A DNA stretch of 64,000 nt from Volvox africanus (lineage: Eukaryota; Chlorophyta; Chlorophyceae; Chlamydomonadales; Volvocaceae): the NCBI GenBank assembly GCA_030268105.1, contig BSDZ01000005.1, positions 2,956,890 through 3,020,889 on the forward strand. The letters run 5' to 3'. Shown here one piece after another: positions 53,779 through 64,000 of the stretch; positions within the stretch are counted from its first letter, which is position 1, and every line of letters begins with the position of its first letter. The notes beneath the pieces were generated by a model. It saw nothing but the letters and a program-made list of their open reading frames with translations. It searched no databases and was not told where the DNA came from. The translations under genes were made by a program, and so were the position numbers.

Positions 53779-56700
53779 ATTATCCCCCCTCCCGCATGCA
53801 GCGTCCTCGCTGCCTAGCATCGCTTCCATTAATTGAGGTATCAACAACAACCTCCACATGGAAAAGCAACGAGTAATCGGGCATTGCAAGGATAATATCA
53901 TCAGTGACGGTTCGATTGAGCTCGTCGAATGCCCGTCGGCACTTCGATGACTCAAACAAAACGAACATCCCTTGCGGGTCAAGTTCACAAGTCATATGAA
54001 CAGAGTAATTTTCAGTGGGCTTCCGGAAATACTTGGTCAAGCCTGGGAACTGCGAAGTCCCGAGAGGTTCTGAGGCACGGGCCAAAACATGAACCACGGT
54101 GACCTTCCGCGAAACCATTTTCACATTGGCGGCCGCTACAATGTGACTGAAATACTCCACCTGAGGCTACGCCCAACATTTGGCGCGTTTAGCAAACGAT
54201 TGCTTCTGCCTTATCACATAAAAACATGAGCCACAGATGCTCCATCATGCGTTTGGGATGAACCAAGATGTCATCCATACAACAAAACCTGTCGGCAAAC
54301 GGCCCGAGCATGCGGTTCACATCCGCTTCAAGTGTCATGGGGCATTAGTCAAATCCCAAGCGACACGGCCGTATACTCAAATTGACCAAAGGGATTTCGA
54401 AAAGCGATTTTCAAAATATCAGAGGCAGCGATGCCAGTCTGATTGCAACCCTGTTGCGAGTCAATTGAGGAGACATAAGCTGAACGTTCAGCATATCGAA
54501 CAGGTTATCAACACACATACAAAGGGTCGCGATTTCAACATCATTCGCATTCAAGCCCGGTAGGCAGTACACATGCTCAGGATACCGACAAGTATTATCG
54601 GTGCAGAGTAGGAGGATGTGTGGGGCAACAATCATACCCTTTGTAGCATTTCTGTCTCTTACTGCCGCTCAACCTTGCACTTGGTAGCGCTTCAGAGAAC
54701 AGAGGGATTGTGCAAACAACAGGACAAGGTGGAAGCGCGGGATATCACGAGACATCCGTATGCATTTTGCATCAAGGCTTCGACCCCAGAATCCACAAAA
54801 TCTGCGCGGTGGTGGCACATCATTCCACCTAATGCTCAAAAGCCCATACGGTTCATGACTCCGTGGCTTCGGTTTTTCATTCGCGTGGCCAATGTAGGCG
54901 CAGCGTAACCATAGGCACCGCCTCAGTTTTGCCCTCCTTTGGTGTGACACCTGGTACCCTCCGACCCGAGTCCCCCTTGGCCTACATCAAGGGTTAAGGA
55001 CTTCGTCCGGAGCGCGCGAGGTACGACAGGATGTCAAAGACCCCTTCAGGTACGATGCAGTCTCTGCAGAACCCTGCAGTGCGTACACTCGGGTCACAAC
55101 AACCAAAGGGCCTAACAATAGGCGAAGGGTGATTCTGCCCAACGATGGGACTTTTACTCCATCCGCAAGAGTAACCTGTGCACAATCCAACGACTGTGGA
55201 GAACGACTCCACTGCATTCACCCTGCCGAGTAGGTGAAGTCGTCTATGGCACCAAAATGCATGTGCCTTCAGAATACGGTCAGCAAGACCGACGTGAATT
55301 ACTGGGATCCGAATACCTGTTGGCAATTGCCCTGTAGGTAACGATGCTGCACTTGTAGTAATCAATTTGCGGACAGCAGCAGCAATCCCAGGATGGGTTC
55401 AAAGCAATCGGCAGAACCCACAGCAGGAGTTTCATACAAGACGCCAGTAGCATAGGGCAGTTCAGCAACAGAGCTGACACTCCCTCCATATTAACACCAT
55501 CAAACAGCATGGTGCCTGGTGTGAACCAGGTGACACACTGCATACCCTTTAGCAGAGCCTCAGCCGCGCGCTGACTATAGGCAGGGAATAAAACACATGC
55601 AGCGGTGTCCGTACATTGACGTCTACTCCTGTACAAAATAAGCTGTACGAACAGCTCACATAGAGATGAGGGGATGAAACATAGCCATGATACGTCCTCA
55701 AGGACCAGAGCAACAATGCCTTCATGGCTGATCGTACGAACGACCACTGACAACACGTTTGTTCAGCATTCCCGGGTGGAGACAACTCGCATCAATCCGG
55801 CAATCCCCTACCTTAGCCGTATGGCCAAAAGGCTGCAACAACAGACACCCCTTCGTGAGGTAATCCACTGCACATCTCCAGCAAAGAGTGACCATCCTCC
55901 GACGCACAAGCTCGGATTGCATGCACTCCCATTTTGCCAGTCATAGGTCCTGCATTTGCATGGCAGACACATAAGGCACAGCTTTCAAAGCATTTGTCCA
56001 ACTAAGATACATATCTCAGCTCTCAGGACAAATGCCACCAAGTCCACATACGACTGGACTCTTATCCCCATCAAGTCAGTGGCACATTGTCTAGCCAAAG
56101 ACCATGACAGATCTCACTGGAACCAGAAGATACAAAGAGCCTCAGAACGTGATTGATACGCGGATATCATTTCATTTGAGCGCATGCTATACAAGCCCGA
56201 GGCTAGTGTACGGCGTGCCTCCATATCACGTGGCTAATCTTCTGGGGTAAGGCGTGCAGGCAAGGCGGCAATCAACTCACCAACGTGAAGTTTTCCCGTG
56301 CAGTGGCCCATTGGTCTTACCATGTCTTCGTCACACCTTCAAGGGAACTTCTGACGAAGAGACATCGCATGGCGTCATGTTCACACCACAGCACAACTGC
56401 AGGTACTTCCTAACATCACGTAGATAGGTACGAGTTGCAATTGCGGTGTCACGCCCAACATTCACATCATGTGAGATAAGCAATTCGGTGCCGGGATAAT
56501 AAACCTCTTCACCTCATTACCGTCAACACGGTCTTGCATTTGAGGTGACAGCAGACCCCGTTGATCAGCAGTTCCATCTGTAACCGTCATGGCTGCCGAG
56601 CGTGGCGTAGTAAGATGGATAGGAGCCTGAAACACAAGAGAATCTTGAGCAGCAATCATGTCAATAGTCTCAGGATCTCTATCAAACATTCTAGGAATGG

Positions 56701-57244
56701 CCCCCGGCTCGGGTTGACATGCCAAGCCTACGAACGACAGGTCGTCACGTTCGCCATCGTGGAACACTGACCAATACGTTCGAATTGCGTGCCAATAAAC
56801 GATGCACACAATTCCAAAGCAAGAATACAAGTGATTCACATGAATCCAGCACAAGAGTACAAGCAATTCGGTCAGCGCACCGACGATACTCTTGCAGACT
56901 TCGAGTAAGTATAACAGATACGTACTCAGTTGATCCCTGTAGTCCGTGCGATCAAAGCCTCCAGCTGGTTAGTACGCAAGTTGTAACCAGGAGTGACCGC
57001 AAGCGATGCCGGACCACTAGTTTTGCCTGCAACTCCGAGCGAAGGCTCACACCACAATTGCAGTGAACTATTAAGGGACAAAAGCAGTCACAATTCGGAA
57101 GCAGCGGCGTCTAACACAACGCAGTCAAGTCCTTCGGCAATAGTGGGCTATGTCGTCCATCGTCGACACTCACCATAGCGAGAACTTACTTCCGATCGAG
57201 CATCATGAGACAGTCAGGCAACGAAACCTGTCTCGATACCAAAT
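53779..57244 (-). pseudogene. Degenerate gag-pol interior of the F-G element
   Basis: Short blocks of RT/RNase H (FGLTKYF-like text at 53780-54160, PDYSLLFHVEVVVD), protease-linker text near 54990-55220 and gag-leader text near 56880-57240 follow the normal element order. Deletions and frameshifts separate them, and integrase is missing between the polypurine tract and RNase H. No functional protein can be made. Confidence 0.85.
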
Positions 57245-58083
57245 TGTTGTGCCTCTCCTTAGGGTTTGCTCATAGGTATCTGCACGTCTGGGGACTTTTT
57301 GATACCGATGCACAAGCACTTGCAAGTACATTCAAGGCATTTGAGAGCAAACAGAGACAGCGGAAGACTTCAGAGCAAGGAGAGATATAACTTACAATCA
57401 TATATCAACGAAGCAATGCAGGGACGCGATCGCCGTCAGCGCCGGAAGCAAGCGTTCATCACGCGGCGTTGATTAGCGAAGTTTAGGCTTAGCTCGGGCT
57501 AAGATGATAGAGCAACTAGCAATAGTTGAGTTGAACACACGAGTGTTCCATAGGCATAAGAATGTTTTGTCTGCTCTCCTTAGCCGTCCTCGCATCTGTT
57601 ATACTCACGATATCTCTACGCCGTACAATGCACACTAGGAGGCCAACCCTAAGTGCGGCAAACCCTACTGCGTATCTGCGATATCCACGGTATAACAACC
57701 GATAAGCCTTTCCGGCATTCGCATGATGCAAGGGTCCGAATAGCAATATTCGGTTGCAAGTCATCATCGCGACTAGTGCGGTGCTCGCAAAGCATGCCGC
57801 AACAACGTAATATTATAACAAATAATATTACTTAACAGTACATGACATGAGCATTGCCGCGCGCCTGTGCTTCTCTGAGCATTGCATATGTTAGGCGTAT
57901 CAGCGGTGATTGCGATGTGTCGTGATGCATAGCATTAACATGCTAATTATATGTAAATGTATGCAAATACATTTATATGCATGCGAGTTCATTCATGGTC
58001 ATCATGCATTCATCAAGTCAGCACTTCGCCTCGTAGCGTCGCATTGACCTACACATCGGCGGGAAATGAACCGTGGCACAACA
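57245..58083 (-). repeat. LTR G (839 bp)
   Basis: It matches LTR F except for five single-base insertions (for example CTTTTTG for CTTTTG, and CATTGCCG for CATGCCG). Same termini. Confidence 0.93.
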
Positions 58084-58579
58084 TGCCAGGCACCAAAGGT
58101 ATGATCCACAGGCCGCATTGGAGGCTTGCCAGGGACCTCCTGGAATATATCTGAATATTCCTGTAACAAGGCCTTCAAGCTCAGGGTCAGTGGCATCAGC
58201 TGGGATAGAAGTTGCATTCAGGTGCAACTTGGGCCGTACTAGTAAAGCATGAGCCCCCTTGCGAATCATGCAAACTGCTGCTTTTCTGCAAACAACTTCA
58301 GGTTCAGTGTGCTGACAGATAGCAGTGGTTGCATAATTAAAGCAAGGCGCAGGTGTCATCTCATCTGGTGGCTGTCCGGCAGTAGTAAAGGTACCTTGCA
58401 GACTAGATTCCCCTTGCGCAGGCGCAAAGATTTAGACTCATAGTCAAGGACAGCCACATACTGTGCTAGGGTGGAAGAACCCAAGATATACGTGGCAGCA
58501 TCAGTTAGCTCAGGCAACACGTATGGGCGGACGTTTAACCTTAAAGGACCTGCAGATAGACGAAGATTAACCTGCCCCA
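58084..58579 (-). pseudogene. Second-family Gypsy protease/linker segment
   Basis: It holds [21 protein letters not shown] and the protease-linker VRPYVLPELTDAATYILGSSTLAQY. It continues the pol at 52944 across the F-G insertion, with one frameshift at the junction region (HTF to VPG). It is cut by a plus-orientation LTR at 58580. Confidence 0.85.
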
Positions 58580-59406
58580 TGTTGCTGCTACGGTTAGTTT
58601 CCCGCCGATGCGCTAGGTCGATGTGATCCTACAAGGCGAAGTGCTATTGTGATGAACACATTGCATATGAATGAATCTGCATGATATAAATGTATTCGTG
58701 TACATTTATATATGCATTTGGCATGTTGTCATTATCCATCGCGACATCGGCATCATGGCAAATCCGCCTAGCATGCATGAAAGCCCGAAGCATTGAAGTG
58801 CGCATTATGCTCGTGCTACGAAACGATAAGTAATATTATCTGATATATTATTACTTCATTACAGCACACGTTGAGAGCGCCGCACTCATCGCGACACATG
58901 CCTGCAACCGGATATCGTTATCCGGACCCTTGCATCATGCGAATGCTGGAAAGGCTTATACGTTGTTATGCGTAGACATCGCCTATACGCAGTAGGATTG
59001 TCACATCTAGGATCGGCCTCCTAATGTGAATCGTACGGCATTGCGATACTGCGAGTATAACAGATGCGAGGACGGCTAAGCAAGACAAGACATTCGATAC
59101 CAGAGAACACTCGTGTGTTCTATATTACTATTGCTATACGCTATTCTACTTAGCCCGAGCTACGCCTGAACTTCGCTAATCACCGCCGCGTGATGATTGC
59201 TTGCTTCCGGCGCTGACGGCGATTTCGTCCATTGCATCGTTCCGATCTGTAAGACTGTAAGTTATATCTCTCTTCGTTCTTGAAGTCTTCCGCTGTCTCT
59301 GTTTGCTCTCGCTTGCCTTGCTGTACTGCAAGTGCTCGCGCATCGGTGTCGAAAGTCTCCAGACGTGCAGATTACTTATGAGCAAACGCGAACGGGAGGT
59401 ACAACA
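58580..59406 (+). repeat. Plus-orientation Gypsy LTR N (827 bp)
   Basis: It starts TGTTGCTGCTACGG and ends GGGAGGTACAACA, so the first hexamer is mutated. It is the 5' LTR of a truncated plus-strand copy. Primer-binding text GGTTATCGAGACAGG follows. Confidence 0.88.
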
Positions 59407-59876
59407 AATTGGTTATCGAGACAGGTTCGTTGCCTAACTGTCTCTCTTTGTCTAATCGGAAGTGGGTTCTTTCTATGGTGAGTTTCCAGCGACGAACCAC
59501 GAGGACCGCTAGATACTTTTGCCGAAGACCTAGGCCGCGCCGTTTTGGACGCCGCCGCTTCCGGTTTGTAATTGTTTAATTGCTTTTGCTAGATTGCTGC
59601 ACTTGTGTGTAAGTGTATGCTCTGAGTCGCAGGTAATCTCAGTGCACCGGCATTGCTTGCCGCGACGACTGAGGACCGGCTTTCGTCCGGACCATTTGGC
59701 GACTCTCATCGCCCAAACTACGGAGATCAGGACTCAGCTGGGCAAGTACTTGCTTGAATTACTGAATCTTCTCAAGAGTACTGTCGGTAGGCTCACACGA
59801 ATTGTTTTGTACTCTTGCCTTTGTGATAGAAGTCGGCTTCTATTACGCAACCTAGGGTATCGTTTCATGCTCCATG
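59407..59876 (+). other. Gypsy leader of a truncated plus-strand copy
   Basis: It is the reverse complement of the leader at 29162-29627, including the MASSS-type small ORF region and the QLATLIAQTTEIRTQLG segment. It ends at CTCCATG, the gag start, where an opposite-orientation LTR is inserted. Confidence 0.8.
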
Positions 59877-60670
59877 TGTTGTACCTCTCGTTCGCGTTTG
59901 CTCATCAGTATCTGCACGTCTGGAGACTATCGACACCGTATGCGCGAGCACTTGCAAGTACAGCAAGGCAAGCGAGAGCAACAGAGACAGCGGAAGACTT
60001 CAAGACGAAGAGAGATATAACTTACGGTCTTACAGATCGGAATGATGCAATGGACGAAATCGCCGTCAGCGCCGGAAGCAAGCAATCATCATGCGGCGGT
60101 GATTAGCGAAGTTCAGGCTTAGCTCGGGCTAAGTAGAATGTCGTATAGCAATAATAGTGTAGAACACACAAGTGTTCTCCGGTATCGAATGTCTTGTCTA
60201 GCTTAGCCGTCCTCGCATCTGTTATACTCGCAGCATCGCAGTGCCGATTCACATTAGGAGGCCGATCCTAGATGTGACAACCCTACTGCGTATGGGCGAA
60301 TGTCAACATATAAGCCTTTCCGGCATTCGCATGATGCAAGGGTCCGGATAACGATATCCGGTTGCAGGGCATGTATCGCGACGAGTGCGGCGCTCTCAAA
60401 CGTGTGCTGTATGAAGTAATATTATATCAGATAATATTACTTATCGTTTCGTAGCACGAGCATAATGCGCACTTCAATGCTCGGGCTTTCATGCATGCTA
60501 GGCGGATTTGCCATGGGCGATGTCGCGATGGATCATGACAACATGCCAGATGCATATATAATGTATGCGAATACATTTTATATCATGCAGATTCATTCAT
60601 ATGTAATGCGGTCATCACAAAAGCACTTCGCCTCGTAAGATCGCGTCGACCTACGCGTCGGCGGGAAATG
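59877..60670 (-). repeat. Gypsy LTR H, interrupted near its end
   Basis: It starts TGTTGTACCTCTCG and breaks off at GCGGGAAATG, about 15 bp before the normal terminus, where LTR I begins. The remainder presumably lies beyond the window. Confidence 0.85.
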
Positions 60671-61504
60671 TGTTGTACCTCTCGTTCGCGTTTGCTCATT
60701 AAGTATCTGCCACGTCTGGAGGACTATCGACACCGATGCGCGAGCACTTGCAAGTACAGCAGGCAAGCGCGGAGAGAGCAAACAGAGACAGCGGAAGACT
60801 TCAAGACGAAGAGAGATATAACTTACAGTCTTACGGAATCAGAACGATGCAATGGACGAAATCGCCGTCAGCGCCGGAAGCAAGCAATCATCACGCGGCG
60901 GTTGATTAGCGAAGTTCAGGCTTAGCTCGGGCTAAGTAGAATAGTGTATAGAATTAGTAAGTAGAACACACGAGTGTTCTCCGGTATCGAATGTCTTGCT
61001 AGCTAAGCCGTCCTCGCATCTGTTATACTCGCAGCATCGCAATGCCGTACGATTCACATTAGGAGGCCGATCCTAGATGTGACAACCCTACTGCGTCTAG
61101 GCGATGTCTACGCATAACAACGTATAAGCCTTTCGGCATTCGCATGATGCAAGGGTCCGGATAACAATATCCGGTTGCAGGGCATGCATCGCGACGAGTG
61201 CGGCGCTCTCACCGTGTGGCTTAATGAAGTAATATTATATCAGATAATATTACTTATCGTTCGTAGCACGAGCATAATGCGCACTTCAATGATTAGGTCA
61301 TGTCATGCATGCTAGGCGAATTTGCCATGGTGCGATGTCGCGAGTGGATAATGACAACATGCCAGATGCATATATAAATGTATGCGAATACATTTATATC
61401 ATGCAGATTCATTCATATGTAATGCGTTTCATCACAAAAGCACTTCGACTCATAGGATCGCAGTCGACCTACGCGTCGACGGGAAATTGAACCGTAGCAC
61501 AACA
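60671..61504 (-). repeat. Gypsy LTR I (834 bp), 3' LTR of the last copy
   Basis: It carries the LTR B-type right end (CTTCGACTCATAGG) and is followed by the polypurine tract. Several single-base indels relative to LTR B. Confidence 0.9.
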
Positions 61505-64000
61505 ATTATCCCCCCATCCCGTATGCAGCGTCCTCGCTGCATCATACAGCATCGACTGCAGGGGTCATTGGGCTTGCGTGGCACGTTTGCGGGCTTCTTC
61601 GAGCAGGGGTTTCATGTCCTGTGAGAAGTTGCGTGCCGGTTCCCATCGAAGTTGTGCTCGTCGGTATACCCTGTCCACTTAACCAAGTACTCGTGTACTG
61701 TTACGCTTACGTCGGTGTCGGCCCACACGACGCGCTGCGATAATCTAACACCCGCTCCACATCGTAAAACTTCTGTTTACCAGCGATCCAGGTCTCGGGA
61801 ACTGGTTCGATCGCTGCGGGGGCGGGTTAGCATGCTCAGGGACGGGTTTCCGTACCACGATACGGACGAACAAGCGATACGTTGAAACGTGGGGTGAATG
61901 GGCATATCAGCGGGCAATGCAAGCTCCACAGCCACATTCCCAACCATGCGCACGACAGGATACGGACCAATCCAGCGGGGTAAGAGTTTTCGGGATCCGT
62001 CGGCCAAGGAACGCAAGTTCTTGGTGCTTAGCAACACGAGTTGCCCTTCCGAAAACGTCACATCCTGCTTAGATTTGTTATAGTATTCCATCGTTCGTTG
62101 CTGCGCCGCGTCCAAACACGACTTCGCGTCTGTGATTCGGGACATGAAAGACTTGGCAAAAAGTTTAGCAGCAGGCACGTTCACTTCCAACTCACGCCAC
62201 ACGGGTAGCGCGGGATGAAATCCGTAGTTAAGAAAGAACGGACTTTTGCCTGTAGAGCGGTTAACAGCGTTGTTAAGCGTGAATTCTGCCGCAGTCAAAT
62301 ATGTATCCCAAACAAGTGGTGTGCGACCAGCATAATTGCGCACATATCACCCAACGTGCGGTTTGTGCGTTCGGTTTGACCATCAGTCTGCGGGTGGTAC
62401 GCTGTGCTCAGGTTGACACGCATGCAACTAGCTTGCAGAGCGCTTCCAAAACTTAGACGTGAACTGTCCACCGCGGTCCGAGATCACATTTTGGGAATCC
62501 CGTGTAACCGAACCACATTATCGAAAAACAAACGTGCGGTTTGCTCAGCCGTGCAGGATGATGTGCATGGTGCTAGGTGAACCATCTTAGTCAGACGATC
62601 GACCATTACGAACACCGCATCGTATCCCCCCTCAGTTTTGGGCAGCGCGACTACGAAGTCCATGGAAACACTTTCCCAAGGCGCATCCGGGACAGGCAAC
62701 GGTTGCAACAACCCATGGCCCTTACGGACAAAGCCTTATTGCGCTGGCACAGACTGCATGTCTGGACGAAGTTCGCCGCATCCTTAGCCAAACGAGGCCA
62801 CCAAAAGGAACGTTGCACCCAGTCGATCAATCGCTTGCTACCAGGGTGTCCTGCTAACGGGTCCTCGTGGAACCGCGCAAGGATGTCGTAGCGTAGCGCG
62901 TCGTCGTTCGGAACGACGATTTGCGTAGCTGCACCCTCCGTCGTAGCCAAAGGCCATTCTGCTTGCGAAGGTTTTCTACATTAGCCGGGTCCGCGAACCA
63001 GGCGTCTGCGCTGTAGGCAACCTTCAACCGCTCCGCGAGGTCCGTCGCGATCGGAACCTCCTCGCTACGCGGTCGCACGACGGGCGCTGCCAAAATTGCA
63101 GCGTGTAGCGACGGATGTCGACTGAGAGCATCGGCAATATTCAATTACCAGAAATATACTCCCAGGTGCAGTTGAACCTAGCTAGATATTCCATCCACCT
63201 AGCTTGACGGCGGTTCAACGTCGGAACGCTTTGCAAAAACGTTAGGGGCTTATGGTCAGTCTTTAAAGTAAACGGGCGTCCCTCGAGGTAACAGCGCCAT
63301 TCCTTTAAAGCATGCAGCACGGCCAGAAGCTCCTGTTCCCCGGTGGTGTAGCGAACCTCCGCACCAGAAACTTCTTACTCGTGAAGGCGATCGGTCGCCC
63401 TTCCTGTAACAATACAGCGCCGCTTCCAAATATTGAGGCATCAGACACTACCTCAACGCGAAATGGCAACGAGTAATCAGGGAATGCAAGGGTGACATCT
63501 TCGGCAACGATTCGTTTGAGCTCTTCGAATGCCCGCTGGCATTGCGACGTCCACGACTCGAGGGAAACGAAAACGCCTTGCGAGTTAAGTTAGTAAGCGG
63601 GGCCGCAATGATGGAATATTTTCAATGAACTTCCGGAAATAATTGGTCAAGCCAAGGAACTTACGCAGCTCCGTGAGGTTCTGAGGCGCGGGCAATCGCG
63701 AACCACGGCGACTTCCGCGGGTCCATCTTCACAACCGGTGGCCGACACAATGTGGCCAAATATTCCACCTGAGGCTGCGCCAAAAGCATTTCTGGCGCGT
63801 TTAGCAAACAATTGCTCCCGCCTCATAACGTCGAGCACGAGCCGAAGGAAGATGCTCCAAGTGCTCCTCGCGCGTTTTAGAATATACCAAGATGTCATCC
63901 AGTAGCAAACAACGAACCTGTCGATAAAACGGCCTAAACATCGGTCCAAACCGCCTGAAACGTCGCAGGGGCATTAGTCAAACACAAACTGATAGGACCG
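61505..64000 (-). pseudogene. pol: Gypsy pol (chromodomain, integrase, RNase H, part of RT), frameshifted, cut by window end
   Basis: It is almost base-for-base the same as 23805-26290, but single-base losses and gains break the frame about every few hundred bases. Open pieces are 62343-61777 (integrase C-terminus), 62711-62484 and 62950-62651 (integrase core and zinc site), 63144-62854 (RNase H end) and 63949-63647 (RT with a damaged YLDD). The pattern looks more like sequence error than decay. The true copy may be intact. Confidence 0.85.

Larger units (their letters stand above)
52945..58083 (-). mobile_element. LTR element with near-identical LTRs and decayed Gypsy interior
   Basis: It is bounded by LTRs F and G and by the 5-bp duplication TGCCA (52940-52944 and 58084-58088), inside second-family pol. 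Polypurine tract (53779) and primer-binding site (about 57226-57241) are present. Internal coding sequence is homologous to gag-pol but riddled with indels. Confidence 0.9.

Overview
The window is intergenic, transposon-dominated DNA of a eukaryote. Spliceosomal GT-AG introns, chromodomain Ty3/Gypsy elements, a CACTA DNA transposon, a Copia element primed by an internal initiator-tRNA fragment and an APE-type LINE are all present. No cellular housekeeping gene, rRNA or tRNA gene was recognised. An alga or other early-branching plant-like lineage is plausible, but the sequence alone does not settle it.

Layout. 1-3097: no recognisable gene. 3098-37140: one old Gypsy copy on the minus strand, split by two large insertions. 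The first is a complete 13.4-kb CACTA transposon (4845-18253, 3-bp target duplication GTG). It carries a six-exon transposase gene (minus), a nine-exon accessory gene (plus) and dense GCGTTAG subterminal arrays. The second (18540-33791, target duplication CGTAC) is a composite of younger Gypsy copies of the same family. It contains four 824-bp LTRs (A-D), one full gag-pol unit (23864-29161), one 5'-truncated pol and one tandemly duplicated PR-gag-LTR unit. The old element's own gag and 5' LTR follow (33792-37140). 37141-40081: old plus-orientation LTRs of the same superfamily, themselves hit by a LINE tail and a small LTR element. 40082-49642: a LINE-like element with an unusual membrane/Josephin-protease ORF1 and an APE endonuclease ORF2. 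It is interrupted by a solo LTR (42965-43797) and by a Copia element (45700-49432) with identical LTRs. 49643-58579: a decayed second Gypsy family, interrupted by an LTR-bounded element with a decayed interior (52945-58083, target duplication TGCCA). 58580-64000: LTRs in both orientations and a further Gypsy pol, increasingly full of single-base indels.

How the parts work together. Gypsy gag and pol lie in one frame separated by a single UAG in every copy, which points to stop-codon readthrough. The LTRs are a chain of perfect short hairpins whose stems are kept by compensatory changes in old copies. Chimeric LTR C and the duplicated unit record LTR-LTR deletion and unequal exchange. Two unrelated elements carry ubiquitin-system modules: a predicted ubiquitin-like domain on the CACTA transposase and a Josephin-type cysteine protease in the LINE. 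The LINE ORF1 (multi-pass membrane segments plus Josephin) is the most unusual coding unit here.
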